From an uncultured Lutibacter sp. (lineage in GTDB: Bacteria > Bacteroidota > Bacteroidia > Flavobacteriales > Flavobacteriaceae): DNA of 64,000 bases. The stretch is from NCBI RefSeq assembly GCF_947493565.1, contig NZ_CANLRG010000007.1, positions 1-64,000 of the forward strand. Direction: 5' to 3'. Made by a program: the position numbers and the translations under genes. Numbering within the stretch: position 1 is the stretch's first letter; each line of letters starts with the position of its first letter. Below, one piece after another: positions 55,723 through 64,000 of this stretch. Under the pieces are notes generated by a model that saw nothing but the letters and a program-made list of their open reading frames with translations, did no database searches and was not told the origin of the DNA.

Positions 55723-56736
55723 TTAAAGTTTTAAAAATGATTTTTTAAATTCTTCAATAATAAATTGAGCGGCTTTAACAGGAGATATTTTTGCAGAGAT
55801 AATAGCTTCTTCTAAAGTGTTTAATTGTGCTGCAATATTTTTAGAGCCGTAAAATAAATGTTTCAATTCTTCATTAATATTATTGTACATCCACTGTATT
55901 TGTTGATGATTTCTGTTTTTTTCAAAATAACCATTATCGGTTACTAGCTTTTTAAATTTTGTAATTTCTGTCCAAACTTTATCAATTCCAATATTTTTTA
56001 TGGCAGAAGCGGTACTAACCACTGGAGTCCAGTCAGACTCGGATTGTGGAAATATGTGTAAAGCATTTTGATATTGAATTCGAGCTTTTTCACTCATTCT
56101 GATATTATCTCCATCGGCTTTGTTAATGACTACCATGTCAGCCATTTCCATAATTCCTTTTTTAATACCTTGTAATTCATCACCAGCACCAGCGAGCATT
56201 AATAATAAAAAGAAATCGGTCATGCCATGTACAGCTGTTTCAGATTGTCCAACACCTACAGTTTCTATTAAAATAACATCATAACCTGCAGCTTCACAGA
56301 GTAGCATAGTTTCTCCAGTTTTGTTGGCAACACCTCCTAAAGTGTCTCCAGAAGCTGATGGACGGATATAAGCTTCTTCAGAATTGGCCAATTCTTCCAT
56401 CCTAGTTTTATCACCCAAGATGCTTCCTTTAGAACGTTGACTACTTGGATCAATTGATAGTATGGCCACTTTATACCCTTGTGTAATTAAATACTTTCCA
56501 AAAGCTTCAATAAAGGTGCTTTTACCTACTCCAGGAACTCCTGTTATTCCAATTCTAATAGAATTTCCGGATTTTGGTAAAATTTCTTGAATAATTTCTT
56601 TAGCTAGTATTTTATCACTTTTTAGGTTACTTTCAATTATAGTAATTGCTCTTGAAAGTAAAACTCTATCTCCTTTTAAAATACCTTCAATATATTCAGA
56701 TGCTGTTAATCTATTTTTTGGTTTGTAGTTTTTCAT
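55723..56736 (-). CDS. meaB: MeaB, methylmalonyl-CoA mutase-associated GTPase
   Basis: This G3E-family GTPase (337 residues) has a P-loop GVPGVGKS (66-73), LSIDPSSQRSKGSILGDKTRM (switch region), ETVGVGQSE and VVINKADGDN. It protects and reactivates adenosylcobalamin-dependent mutase and gates cofactor loading. It lies convergent to mutB across a terminator, so it is transcribed separately. A TATCTTTG box at 56828-56821 on the minus strand could be its -7 element; no Crp/Fnr-like palindrome stands before it. Confidence 0.95.
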   Translation of the reverse strand: MKNYKPKNRLTASEYIEGILKGDRVLLSRAITIIESNLKSDKILAKEIIQEILPKSGNSIRIGITGVPGVGKSTFIEAFGKYLITQGYKVAILSIDPSSQRSKGSILGDKTRMEELANSEEAYIRPSASGDTLGGVANKTGETMLLCEAAGYDVILIETVGVGQSETAVHGMTDFFLLLMLAGAGDELQGIKKGIMEMADMVVINKADGDNIRMSEKARIQYQNALHIFPQSESDWTPVVSTASAIKNIGIDKVWTEITKFKKLVTDNGYFEKNRNHQQIQWMYNNINEELKHLFYGSKNIAAQLNTLEEAIISAKISPVKAAQFIIEEFKKSFLKL

Positions 56737-56906
56737 TAAGTCTTCAATAAATATAAGATAGGTTTTAATTTATCTATAGGTGTTTAAAATATAACATTAG
56801 CAGGTTAAAAACTGCTATAACAAAGATACGGATATTGGTAAAAATTTACTGTTGAGCTTGGTTATTTTTTAAACATTATTTGTTGAAAAAAGGATGAAAT
56901 TAAATG

Positions 56907-57689
56907 TTAAAAATCTTTTCTTTTTAGTTTATGATTCATTCTAAAAATTGGGAATAATACCCAAAGTATAAGTATCGACATTGAAATGAGCATTCCAAAA
57001 TTTGTTCCAAAAAACTTTCTAAAAACGGCTCCTGTGTAACCTAATAAGGCAGAGATATCTAACTTGAGTAAAATTAAAATTCGAGATAAATCTATAGGGT
57101 TAAACATAGTGGCTATTAACGAAAATTTATCTAAAGGATATTCATCAAACATTACTAATGAAATTAAGAAAATACCATCATAAATAACTGCTAAAAATAA
57201 CCACATTAAAATGGCGTAACCAAATCCTTTTATTTTGTTTTCGGTAGAGAGTGCAATATTGTATGATAATGCAACAAAAATAAAATTTAAGAAAGATCCA
57301 ACAACTAATAGTAATGTAAAGTTAAAAATAGCTGTAGATTTTAATAAACCGTATAATACAAAAGGAATTCCTAAGCCAAGAACTAAACTAAGAGTTAAAG
57401 AAAATGAAATACCTACGTATTGTCCCATAAATATTTTTTTTCTGTTAATAGGCTGAGCCAGTAAGAGTTCGGTAAATTCTTTAGAATTGTAATAATACAT
57501 CACTCCAAAAATAGTTCCAATTAAAGGAGTTAATACAATTATAATATTCATTAATGTAATTACAGCTTTATTTACGTCGTTGTTTAAAAAAAGTAATACA
57601 AATCCTAATAGTAAATAAAATATGAAGTAAACATAACTCCAACGGCTTCGCATTAAATCGTAAAAACTATATTTTAATATTTTAAGCAT
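56907..57689 (-). CDS. nosY: NosY, ABC transporter permease for N2O reductase maturation
   Basis: This 260-residue ABC-2-type permease has about six helices (FIFYLLLGFVLLFLNND, VLTPLIGTIFGVMYYYNSKEF, and so on) and the QPINRKKIFMGQY segment typical of NosY. With NosF and NosD it supplies or shapes the CuZ copper-sulfur site of NosZ. Its start overlaps nosF by 8 bp. It is the last visible gene of the nos transcript. Confidence 0.9.
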   Translation of the reverse strand: MLKILKYSFYDLMRSRWSYVYFIFYLLLGFVLLFLNNDVNKAVITLMNIIIVLTPLIGTIFGVMYYYNSKEFTELLLAQPINRKKIFMGQYVGISFSLTLSLVLGLGIPFVLYGLLKSTAIFNFTLLLVVGSFLNFIFVALSYNIALSTENKIKGFGYAILMWLFLAVIYDGIFLISLVMFDEYPLDKFSLIATMFNPIDLSRILILLKLDISALLGYTGAVFRKFFGTNFGMLISMSILILWVLFPIFRMNHKLKRKDF

Positions 57690-58389
57690 ATTGTTTAGAT
57701 ATTAAATTGGCAATAGCATGTTCTAAATTATTGTTGTTGGTTTGTTTTTTAAGGGCATCTATACTTCCTTTGAAATAAATTTTACCATCTAATAAAAACA
57801 CAATTTCATTAGCAACCTCATTTACAAAACTCATAATATGAGTAGTAATTAAAATGGTTTTACCTTTCTCTTTTTCTTTTTGTATAAGTTCTTTAAGGTG
57901 AATTAATGAAATTGGATCTAAACCTGTAGTTGGTTCATCTAAAATAATTAAATCACTATCAAACATAAAAGTTAACACTAAATTTACTTTTTGTTTTGTT
58001 CCGCCTGAAAGATTGCCAAGTTTTTTATTTAAAAAGCTTTTTAATCCAAAAAGCTGAATTAATTCTTGTTCATTTGAACTTTTTGGACGTAAATTTTTTA
58101 CCATATTTACTAGTTCTATGACAGATAAGTTTGGAGGGAAGTTGGCAATTTGTGGTAAATAGTTTAAATTATTGCGATATTCCCATTTTTTTAAAACACT
58201 TTTCCCTTCAAAAAGAATGTCTCCTTTGTTAGGGATTACCATGCCTAATAAGCATTTTATTAACGTTGTTTTTCCAGATCCATTAGGACCTAAAATAGCA
58301 AAAATACCTCCTTCTTTAATATCCAAATCTAAACCATCTAATACGGTTAATTTACCAAAACGTTTATGTAAGTTCTTAAATTGAATCAT
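57682..58389 (-). CDS. nosF: NosF, ABC transporter ATPase
   Basis: The ATPase (235 residues) has Walker A GPNGSGKTTL, signature LSGGTKQK, Walker B DLIILDEPTTGLDP and the H-loop ITTHIM. It powers the NosDFY complex. It overlaps nosD by 14 bp and nosY by 8 bp, indicating tight translational coupling. Confidence 0.93.
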   Translation of the reverse strand: MIQFKNLHKRFGKLTVLDGLDLDIKEGGIFAILGPNGSGKTTLIKCLLGMVIPNKGDILFEGKSVLKKWEYRNNLNYLPQIANFPPNLSVIELVNMVKNLRPKSSNEQELIQLFGLKSFLNKKLGNLSGGTKQKVNLVLTFMFDSDLIILDEPTTGLDPISLIHLKELIQKEKEKGKTILITTHIMSFVNEVANEIVFLLDGKIYFKGSIDALKKQTNNNNLEHAIANLISKQYA

Positions 58390-59614
58390 TATTTTTTTTC
58401 ATTAAAGGTTTTTTATCCATTAAATCATCGGGTGTAAAAACAGGAGATACTTTTTCAGAGAAATTAATAATATCTACAAACAAACTTCTCAACATTACCA
58501 AGGCCTCAGGAGTTTTATTAACCACGTACGAAAATAATTTGACTGGTCTATAAGGAACATCACCAATGCCATCATTATCTAAATCATAACCGGTATATTC
58601 ACTCCAATAATTATTTTCAAATTTATTGTCATTTACCTTGGTGTTGTATGCCAAATCTAATGAATTATGCATAAAATCATTCTTTTCAAAAATATTTGTG
58701 TAACAAGCTCCAGCAATTTTAATAGCCCAACCATTTCTTAAAAAGGTGTTGTTTTTGTAGTTTATGCGAGTGCATCCTTCCCCTTTAATTCCAATGGTAT
58801 TTTCTTGAAAAAGATTATTATAAATTTGTGTGTCGTAAATTTCTTTTAATAGAAGTCCATAAGAAGCTGAACCCCAATTATGAAGAAATTTATTTTGATA
58901 CATAATAATGAATTTAGAAAACATTACAGCAACACCAGCTCCGTTATTTTTAAAAACATTATTGTAATAAGTGTCGTTATTTGAAAACATAAAATGTAAT
59001 CCGTAACGAATGTTATTATGACTTAAATTATTATGAACTTTACTTTCGGTAACAAACTCGAAGTAAATACCATCTCGCATTCCAAAAACCTCATTACCTT
59101 CTACTTCCATATTAGAGCAGTGCCAAATATGAATACCGTTACCAGAATTGGCTTCATCTTTAGCCGTACTAGATAGTTTGTTTTTTAAAATTTTACCGTG
59201 ATGAGATTTCTCAATTAAAATTCCAAAAAAGATTTGATCTAAAATTACATTTTCAATTACAAAATTTTTACATCTTACTACTTTTATGGCAGCGTGATCT
59301 TTTGTATAACTAACACCTACATTAATAATTTTTAAATTTTTAATGATAAAATTATTGGCTGTAATGTGGAGTACGCTTCCATTATTATTTCCATCAATAA
59401 TGGTACCTTCTTCTCCAAAAAGGGTAATTTCTTTATTTACTTCAATATCATTTTCTTTATAAACGCCTTTTCTGATAAAAATTTCATCACCATTTTCAGC
59501 AGCATCAATAGCTTTTTGAATGGATGAATTTTCACAACTATTACAAACTTCAATTTGTTTGGCTTGTATTACTGAATAGGAAAATAATAAAAGAAGAATG
59601 CAGATTTTTTTCAT
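58376..59614 (-). CDS. nosD: NosD, periplasmic right-handed beta-helix maturation factor
   Basis: The protein (412 residues) has a signal peptide (LLLLFSYSVIQA), repeated beta-helix turns of the CASH/PbH1 type (NNFIIKNLKIINVG, NVILDQIFFGILIEKSHHG, FRDN/HNNIRYGLHFMFSN) and the NosD-typical C-terminus with DLDNDGIGDVPYRP and MLRSLFVDIINFSEKVSPVF. It hands copper to NosZ together with NosFY and NosL. Confidence 0.94.
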   Translation of the reverse strand: MKKICILLLLFSYSVIQAKQIEVCNSCENSSIQKAIDAAENGDEIFIRKGVYKENDIEVNKEITLFGEEGTIIDGNNNGSVLHITANNFIIKNLKIINVGVSYTKDHAAIKVVRCKNFVIENVILDQIFFGILIEKSHHGKILKNKLSSTAKDEANSGNGIHIWHCSNMEVEGNEVFGMRDGIYFEFVTESKVHNNLSHNNIRYGLHFMFSNNDTYYNNVFKNNGAGVAVMFSKFIIMYQNKFLHNWGSASYGLLLKEIYDTQIYNNLFQENTIGIKGEGCTRINYKNNTFLRNGWAIKIAGACYTNIFEKNDFMHNSLDLAYNTKVNDNKFENNYWSEYTGYDLDNDGIGDVPYRPVKLFSYVVNKTPEALVMLRSLFVDIINFSEKVSPVFTPDDLMDKKPLMKKNNDSI

Positions 59615-59616
59615 GA

Positions 59617-60063
59617 TTATTTATCAGAAAGTCTTTTTTTGAGAGTTTCCCAAGTGTAAAGCTCTCCTGAAAATTTTTGAAGTAATTCTGTTGCTTTTTC
59701 TTTGCTAGATACAGCTGATAAATTAGCTCCCATAGGGCTTTTTATTTTGGGACTAATTAGATAGGTTGCTGTTTTTGCATCAATCATTTTTCCTGGATCA
59801 GCGTAATCTGCTACTAATATAATTGCCAAATTATCTTCATTTTTTTCGCTTAAATCATTTACTAAACATTCAATGGCATCAAATTTAAACTGTTTACCTT
59901 TTTTAGTAACGTATTGTGCTGCATGAGTTTTGTCTACAATGTTCATAACGCAAAAATTACATTGATCTTTGCCATATTCAATTGGTTGAGGTTCCACCTT
60001 ACAAGAAATGGTAAGCAATAGTATTGTTAAGCCAATAATTGACTTGTATATAGAAGATTTCAT
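59617..60063 (-). CDS. nosL: NosL, copper chaperone lipoprotein
   Basis: ATG 60063 gives 148 residues with a lipoprotein signal (lipobox LTISC, Cys21) and the Cu(I) site CNFCVM (Cys35, Cys38, Met40). It continues with HAAQYVTKKGKQFKFDAIECLV and SPMGANLSAVSSKEKA, as in NosL. The longer frame to 60108 lacks a signal and is rejected. It delivers Cu(I) to NosDFY/NosZ. It starts 2 bp before nosD in the transcript. Confidence 0.93.
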   Translation of the reverse strand: MKSSIYKSIIGLTILLLTISCKVEPQPIEYGKDQCNFCVMNIVDKTHAAQYVTKKGKQFKFDAIECLVNDLSEKNEDNLAIILVADYADPGKMIDAKTATYLISPKIKSPMGANLSAVSSKEKATELLQKFSGELYTWETLKKRLSDK

Positions 60064-60096
60064 TTTTTTGATTTTAATAGTTATGTAAATATACAT

Positions 60097-60126
60097 TAAA
60101 ACGGACATATACGCTATATCCGTTTT
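60097..60126 (-). terminator. Hairpin between the nos membrane-protein gene and nosL
   Basis: AAAACGGA pairs with TCCGTTTT(T) around an AT-rich inner stem, with a T-run on the minus strand. It lies between the two genes and may attenuate expression of the nosLDFY part relative to nosZ. Confidence 0.65.
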
Positions 60127-60145
60127 TGTTATTTTATAATAAAAA

Positions 60146-60733
60146 TTAAGCTTGATGTTCTTTTTTTCCTATAAAAAATGCAACTAAAGTTAATACCATT
60201 CCAACAAATAAAAAGTAGGCACCTGTTCTAGGATAAGAATGCGCTACAAAGTTTAAAATGGTTTTAGTTCCAAATAAAGGAGGTTGATAAGCCAAAGGTG
60301 ATCCATCAGCATTGGTGAATTTAATTGCTGCCTTATCGCTTAAATTGTGTCCATAATCATATTCCCATAAGTAAAAATCATACATGCCAGCAATACCTAA
60401 AACGGTCATTAAAATGAACCAGAATAAATACCATTTATAATTTGCTTTAAATGCAATTAATAAACCAAGTACAATCATAAATCCAATTACAATTGGAAAG
60501 ATATCGAATTCAATCATGTGTTCAGGAATGTCTTTCATTCCAACATAGTGGTTCATTAAATTAATGTTTTTAATGTCGTGAGGGTTCATATCAGCAATTT
60601 TTGTGATATAAATATCCATTCCAATTGGTTCAGGGTATTGAGGAGCCTCAAGTGTTATATTCCAAAGAGGAAATACAAATAATCCAAGTAATAGGAGGGT
60701 TCCTATTAGCATTAATAATTTAGATTTTTTCAT
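60146..60733 (-). CDS. Conserved membrane protein of clade II nos clusters, function unknown
   Basis: This 195-residue protein has four transmembrane helices (KLLMLIGTLLLLGLFVFPLW; FPIVIGFMIVLGLLIAF; YLFWFILMTVLGIAGMYDFYLW; AYFLFVGMVLTLVAFFIG) and a periplasmic loop between helices 1 and 2 (NMNPHDIKNINLMNHYVGMKDI-like region) rich in His and Met. The His/Met content could serve copper handling, which is an inference. Its place between nosZ and nosL is typical of clade II clusters of Bacteroidota. No enzymatic motif is seen. Confidence 0.75.
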   Translation of the reverse strand: MKKSKLLMLIGTLLLLGLFVFPLWNITLEAPQYPEPIGMDIYITKIADMNPHDIKNINLMNHYVGMKDIPEHMIEFDIFPIVIGFMIVLGLLIAFKANYKWYLFWFILMTVLGIAGMYDFYLWEYDYGHNLSDKAAIKFTNADGSPLAYQPPLFGTKTILNFVAHSYPRTGAYFLFVGMVLTLVAFFIGKKEHQA

Positions 60734-60845
60734 TTTATGTACTAAGTTTTAAGATTAATTTAATTTCTGCTGAAAGTTAATTTTAGAAACTTATGTTGAA
60801 AATTAATACTTGGTTTTTTGATTTTTTATGGCATTTTAATTTAAA

Positions 60846-60870
60846 CGGACAAGAAATAATTACTTGTCCG
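60846..60870 (-). terminator. Hairpin after nosZ
   Basis: CGGACAAG at 60846-60853 pairs with CTTGTCCG at 60863-60870 around a 9-nt AT loop. The T-tract on the minus strand is short, so it may only reduce read-through or stabilise the nosZ transcript end. Confidence 0.65.
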
Positions 60871-60901
60871 CTTAATTAGATTTTTAAAAGGAATCATAAA
60901 T

Positions 60902-62881
60902 TTATTCCGCATCAACAGCATCTCCATCAAGTGTATAAGTAATAGGAACACTTGAACCTTTAGGAGAAACTCTTACATATCCTTGCATTTCTTGGTGTAA
61001 TGCTGAACAGAAATCTGTACAATAGAATGGCCATACACCAACTTGTTTAGGTTCCCAAACAAATGTTTCTGTTTGTCCTGGCATAATTAACAATTCTGAG
61101 GTATTAGCACCAATCATTGAAATTCCATGAGGAACATCGTAATCTTGCTCTAAGTTTGTTACGTGGAAATATACTTTATCTCCAACTTGTATACCTTCAA
61201 TATTATCAGGAGCAAAGTGAGAACGTATCATTGTCATATATATATGAACTTCGTTTCCATCTCTTACTACTTTAGCTTCAGCCTCACTTTTAACAGCATA
61301 TTCATGTTCATTTTCTTCTAACTTAAATATTTTTTTAGAGTTAGGTTTTAATAAATCAGCTGGACAACCTGCGGCATAATGAGGTTCACCAATAGTAGGG
61401 AAATCTAATAATAATTCCATTTTTTCTCCAGTAATGTCATATAATTGAGCAGATTGTGTTACTTCAGGGCCAGTTGGTAGGTAACGATCTTTTGTAATTT
61501 TGTTCATTGCTAAAACATATTTACCAAATGGCTTACGGGAATTTCCTCCAGGAATCATTAAATGACCTACAGAATAATAAGTAGGTTTTCTATCTACCAC
61601 TTCCCAAGTTCCTAATTTCCATTTTACAACTTCAGATGAAATAAAGAAAGTAGTATAAGCATTTCCTTGTCCATCAAATTCTGTATGTAATGGTCCTAAT
61701 CCAGGTTGTTTAACTGCTCCAGCTAAAATTTCGTCATATTTTAAAATAGGAATTCCATAAGCTTCACCATCAAATTTTTCACCTTCAATTGCAGCTAACA
61801 TTTTAGTAAATGAATGTGCTGTTAATTCGGCAGCTAATTTACCACTACCAATAATATACTCACCTGAAGGGTCTACATCACAACCATGTGGAGATTTAGG
61901 TGTTGGTAAGAAATATATTGCACCTGGAACTTCAGAAGGGTCTACTACCACTACTTCTTCTTTTATTGTTGAAGTTGCTGTATGAGTAGTTTCATTATAA
62001 ACATTATGTGCATATCTTGTAGGAGCTTTTGTTCCACCACCATTATTTACATATTCTTCAATTTTTTTCCAGTTAATAGCTGCAATAAAATCTTTATCGT
62101 TTTGCGATGCATTTACCTCTAATAATGAATTAGCTTCTTCTGTATTATAGGTAGTAAAGAAAAACCATCCATGAGATTTTCCACGACCAGGGTGTGATAA
62201 ATCATAGTTAAAACCAGGCATCATAATTTGGAATTTTAAATCCATTGCGCCATCTTCTGGATCTACAGAAATGAAGCTTAAAGCACCTTTAAAGTTTCCT
62301 TTGTATTCTTCAATAGGCATATCTCTTTGAGGATAAGGAACAGAAAAACGAGTTCCGGCAACCACATATTCTGTATTTTCAGTTACAAATGAAGAACTGT
62401 GATTCCCTGCAGAATTTGGTATTTCAATAATCTCTGTAGTTTCAAAAGTTGTTAAGTCAATTTTTGCAATACGAGGTGTATTGTTACCATTTATAAATAC
62501 CCAACGACCATCCAATTCACCAGCTGTTTGAGAAATATCTGGGTGGTGTGAATCATCCCAAGGAATAAATCCGTGAGAAGTATTTAACATAGGTTTTGTT
62601 TCTTCGTTAAAACCATAAGCTTTTTCAGCATCAACAGAAAAAACAGGAATTACTTTGAATAAACGTCCAGAAGGTAAACCATAAACAGCTAACTGCCCAC
62701 TAAATCCACCCGAAACAAAAGCATAGAACTCATCGTGTTCTCCTGGAGCTACATAAACTTTTTCTGCAGCACTTCCAGATAAGGCGCCTTGTGCTCCTTT
62801 TTTTGAGCCTCCATTTCCACAACTAGTAAATACTACTGAAAGTACGGTAATTGCTAATAAAGATTTTAAAATTGTTTTCAT
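60902..62881 (-). CDS. nosZ: Nitrous oxide reductase, clade II (Sec-type lipoprotein)
   Basis: The 659-residue protein starts with a lipoprotein signal (Cys21 in VVFTSCGNG) and no twin-arginine motif, which marks clade II (atypical) NosZ. The seven CuZ histidines are visible: His112 and His113 (DDSHHP), His161 (SAGNH), His332 (KSPHG), His399 (GPLHT), His440 (SVGH) and His501 (GEPHYA). CuA ligands are His585 (VPHG), Cys621, Cys625, His629 and Met632 (CTDFCSALHQEM). It reduces N2O to N2 at the periplasmic side. No denitrification reductase (nir, nor) lies in this window. Confidence 0.97.
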   Translation of the reverse strand: MKTILKSLLAITVLSVVFTSCGNGGSKKGAQGALSGSAAEKVYVAPGEHDEFYAFVSGGFSGQLAVYGLPSGRLFKVIPVFSVDAEKAYGFNEETKPMLNTSHGFIPWDDSHHPDISQTAGELDGRWVFINGNNTPRIAKIDLTTFETTEIIEIPNSAGNHSSSFVTENTEYVVAGTRFSVPYPQRDMPIEEYKGNFKGALSFISVDPEDGAMDLKFQIMMPGFNYDLSHPGRGKSHGWFFFTTYNTEEANSLLEVNASQNDKDFIAAINWKKIEEYVNNGGGTKAPTRYAHNVYNETTHTATSTIKEEVVVVDPSEVPGAIYFLPTPKSPHGCDVDPSGEYIIGSGKLAAELTAHSFTKMLAAIEGEKFDGEAYGIPILKYDEILAGAVKQPGLGPLHTEFDGQGNAYTTFFISSEVVKWKLGTWEVVDRKPTYYSVGHLMIPGGNSRKPFGKYVLAMNKITKDRYLPTGPEVTQSAQLYDITGEKMELLLDFPTIGEPHYAAGCPADLLKPNSKKIFKLEENEHEYAVKSEAEAKVVRDGNEVHIYMTMIRSHFAPDNIEGIQVGDKVYFHVTNLEQDYDVPHGISMIGANTSELLIMPGQTETFVWEPKQVGVWPFYCTDFCSALHQEMQGYVRVSPKGSSVPITYTLDGDAVDAE

Positions 62882-62921
62882 ACTATATTTGTTTGTTTGA
62901 TTGTTTTCTAAATTAAGAAAA

Positions 62922-63386
62922 TTATTTTTCTTTTACAGTCCTAAAGTACTCTAAAATTAATCTAGCTTCTTCTTCGGTTAAACTCTGATTTGCCATTGGA
63001 GATAGATATTCTGCTAATAATTTTTTAGCTATTGGATTTTTTTCAACCATTTCTTCAGGATTTAAAATCATATTCATAATCCATTCAGGAGTTCTTCTTT
63101 CCGTTATTCCTGCTAAAGCTGGTCCAACAAATCTTTTACTCATTTTATGACAAGCAGAACATTTAGCTGAAAACACAGCTTTCCCTTTATCTGCCATAGC
63201 TTGGTCAATTTCAGTAAGCGTAACGCTAGTTATTGGACCAATACCTTTGTCTTTCATTGGATCTACTTCAACAACTTCCTTTTTTTCTTCTTTAGGAGCT
63301 GCTTTTTTATCCGATTTTTTTCCATCACTTCCACAACTTGATACCATTGCTACAACCAATGCTACTACTAATACTTTTAACTTCAT
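62922..63386 (-). CDS. Monohaem cytochrome c lipoprotein, probable electron donor to NosZ
   Basis: This 154-residue protein has a lipoprotein signal (Cys18), a 30-residue Lys/Glu linker and a class I cytochrome c domain with CSACH (Cys76, Cys79, His80) and probable axial Met131 (YLSPMANQ). It is 40 bp upstream of nosZ in the transcript. Clade II systems lack NosR and commonly have such a cytochrome, so a donor role is well supported but not proven. Confidence 0.93.
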   Translation of the reverse strand: MKLKVLVVALVVAMVSSCGSDGKKSDKKAAPKEEKKEVVEVDPMKDKGIGPITSVTLTEIDQAMADKGKAVFSAKCSACHKMSKRFVGPALAGITERRTPEWIMNMILNPEEMVEKNPIAKKLLAEYLSPMANQSLTEEEARLILEYFRTVKEK

Positions 63387-63419
63387 TTTTTAGTTATTAT
63401 TAAATTTATAAATTATTGA

Positions 63420-63998
63420 TTATTCGGTTGGAACAAGTACGTTGTCAATTACATGAATCCAACCGTTACTGACTTGTACGGTTTTTAATATTTTTGTTCC
63501 TCCAACATAAATACCATCTTCTTTATTTTCAACGACTAAATATTTTCCAGAAGCCATATATAATTTGCGACCTTTTTTTGCTTCTTTTTTTAATTGCGTG
63601 TCTGGAAAATTTGCTGGAGCTACATGATTTTTTAATATAAAGGCTAATTGCTCTTTGTTTTCAGGTTTTAATAAATTCTCAACAGTTCCTTCAGGTAATT
63701 TTTCAAAGGCAGTGTTCATGGGTGCAAATATGGTTAATGGGCCTACATTTACTACTGCATCTTCAACTCCTGCTGTTTCAATAGCTACTACTAATGTTTT
63801 AAAATCATCTAATGATTTTGCTACTTGTAATGCATTTGCAGACGAAACATCGTCATTGACAGCTGATTGTCCTTTTCCTTCAGGTTGAACCTCTGAAGTT
63901 GTTTCTTCTTTTTCTTGTTTTTTTTCATTTCCCCCACAGGAAACCATAAAAAACACAAGTACTGCTAAAAGTGTAAAGGTTAGTTTGATTTTTTTCAT
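63420..63998 (-). CDS. Fasciclin-domain lipoprotein of the nos cluster
   Basis: This 192-residue protein has a lipoprotein signal (FFMVSCGG, Cys21), an acidic/Gln-rich linker and one FAS1 domain (LKSLDDFKTLVVAIETAGVED-like start, TIFAPMNTAFEKLPEGTVENLL, and the final GWIHVIDNVLVPTE). FAS1 domains bind other proteins or ligands; no redox site is seen. It lies 33 bp before the cytochrome gene. Co-location with nosZ is common in Bacteroidota, but its role there is unknown. It starts at 63998, so the operon promoter lies outside the window. Confidence 0.9.
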   Translation of the reverse strand: MKKIKLTFTLLAVLVFFMVSCGGNEKKQEKEETTSEVQPEGKGQSAVNDDVSSANALQVAKSLDDFKTLVVAIETAGVEDAVVNVGPLTIFAPMNTAFEKLPEGTVENLLKPENKEQLAFILKNHVAPANFPDTQLKKEAKKGRKLYMASGKYLVVENKEDGIYVGGTKILKTVQVSNGWIHVIDNVLVPTE

Positions 63999-64000
63999 TT

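Noticed and set aside
56737-56906. Crp/Fnr-like operator upstream of meaB; also looked for upstream of tdh, nosL, nosZ, the kinase operon and the giant T9SS gene
   Set aside because: -7-like boxes occur at some of these, but no TGAYnnnnRTCA palindrome stands at the 22-23-nt spacing, so they were left out of the proposed regulon.

Overview
The window is a low-GC chromosomal segment from a member of the Bacteroidota, most probably a marine or sediment Flavobacteriaceae. Three things point there. Two very large secreted proteins end in type IX secretion (T9SS) sorting domains. Promoters carry the Bacteroidota -7 element TAnnTTTG. The gene set is typical, including the SDR-type threonine dehydrogenase, a clade II nos cluster and many lipoproteins with no Shine-Dalgarno sequence. 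The genus cannot be fixed from the sequence alone. No rRNA, tRNA, CRISPR array, insertion sequence or prophage was seen.

Layout. 1-4874: 3' part of a giant T9SS adhesin-like protein with near-identical 240-bp repeats. 4891-8813 (minus): a GNAT/PurD-like ATP-grasp pair, a small secreted protein and an M19 dipeptidase lipoprotein. 8970-23321 (plus): one long co-directional run holding a hybrid histidine kinase, a receiver protein, a HEAT protein, a GT2 polymerase-type glycosyltransferase, an LtaS/sulfatase-like protein fused to TPRs and a TPR-YaiO outer-membrane protein. These look like one polysaccharide/glycolipid export and modification system. CYTH, Na+/H+ antiporter, AlkB, LpxH-like and glycosyltransferase genes follow. 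23322-33434 (minus): an 11-subunit complex I operon (nuoABCDHIJKLMN, no nuoEFG) ending in a small unknown gene. 33938-36813 (minus): korA-korB, 2-oxoacid:ferredoxin oxidoreductase. 36985-37335 (plus): a 2[4Fe-4S] ferredoxin, divergent from korA. 37427-45793: recX, a lipoprotein, a giant Asp-box/TSP3 T9SS protein, a MORN-like protein, a lipoprotein and tdh. 46118-55654 (plus): an operon for methylmalonyl-CoA epimerase, a biotin-dependent Na+-translocating decarboxylase, a CoA-transferase and both methylmalonyl-CoA mutase subunits, with convergent meaB. 56907-63998 (minus): a clade II nitrous oxide reductase cluster.

How the parts fit. KorAB reduces ferredoxin, the neighbouring ferredoxin could carry the electrons, and a complex I without its NADH-oxidising module is the expected acceptor. 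The methylmalonyl-CoA operon can convert succinyl-CoA to propionyl-CoA while pumping Na+, or run in reverse. NosZ supplies an anaerobic electron sink. This suggests a facultatively anaerobic or micro-oxic lifestyle.

The most notable regulatory observation is that five promoters (nuoA, korA, the ferredoxin gene, the methylmalonyl-CoA operon and the MORN-like gene at 43733) share one architecture. Each has a Crp/Fnr-like palindrome TGAYnnnnRTCA exactly 22-23 nt upstream of a TAnnTTTG -7 box. korA and the ferredoxin gene share one palindrome between divergent promoters. I infer a single low-oxygen or energy-status regulon.
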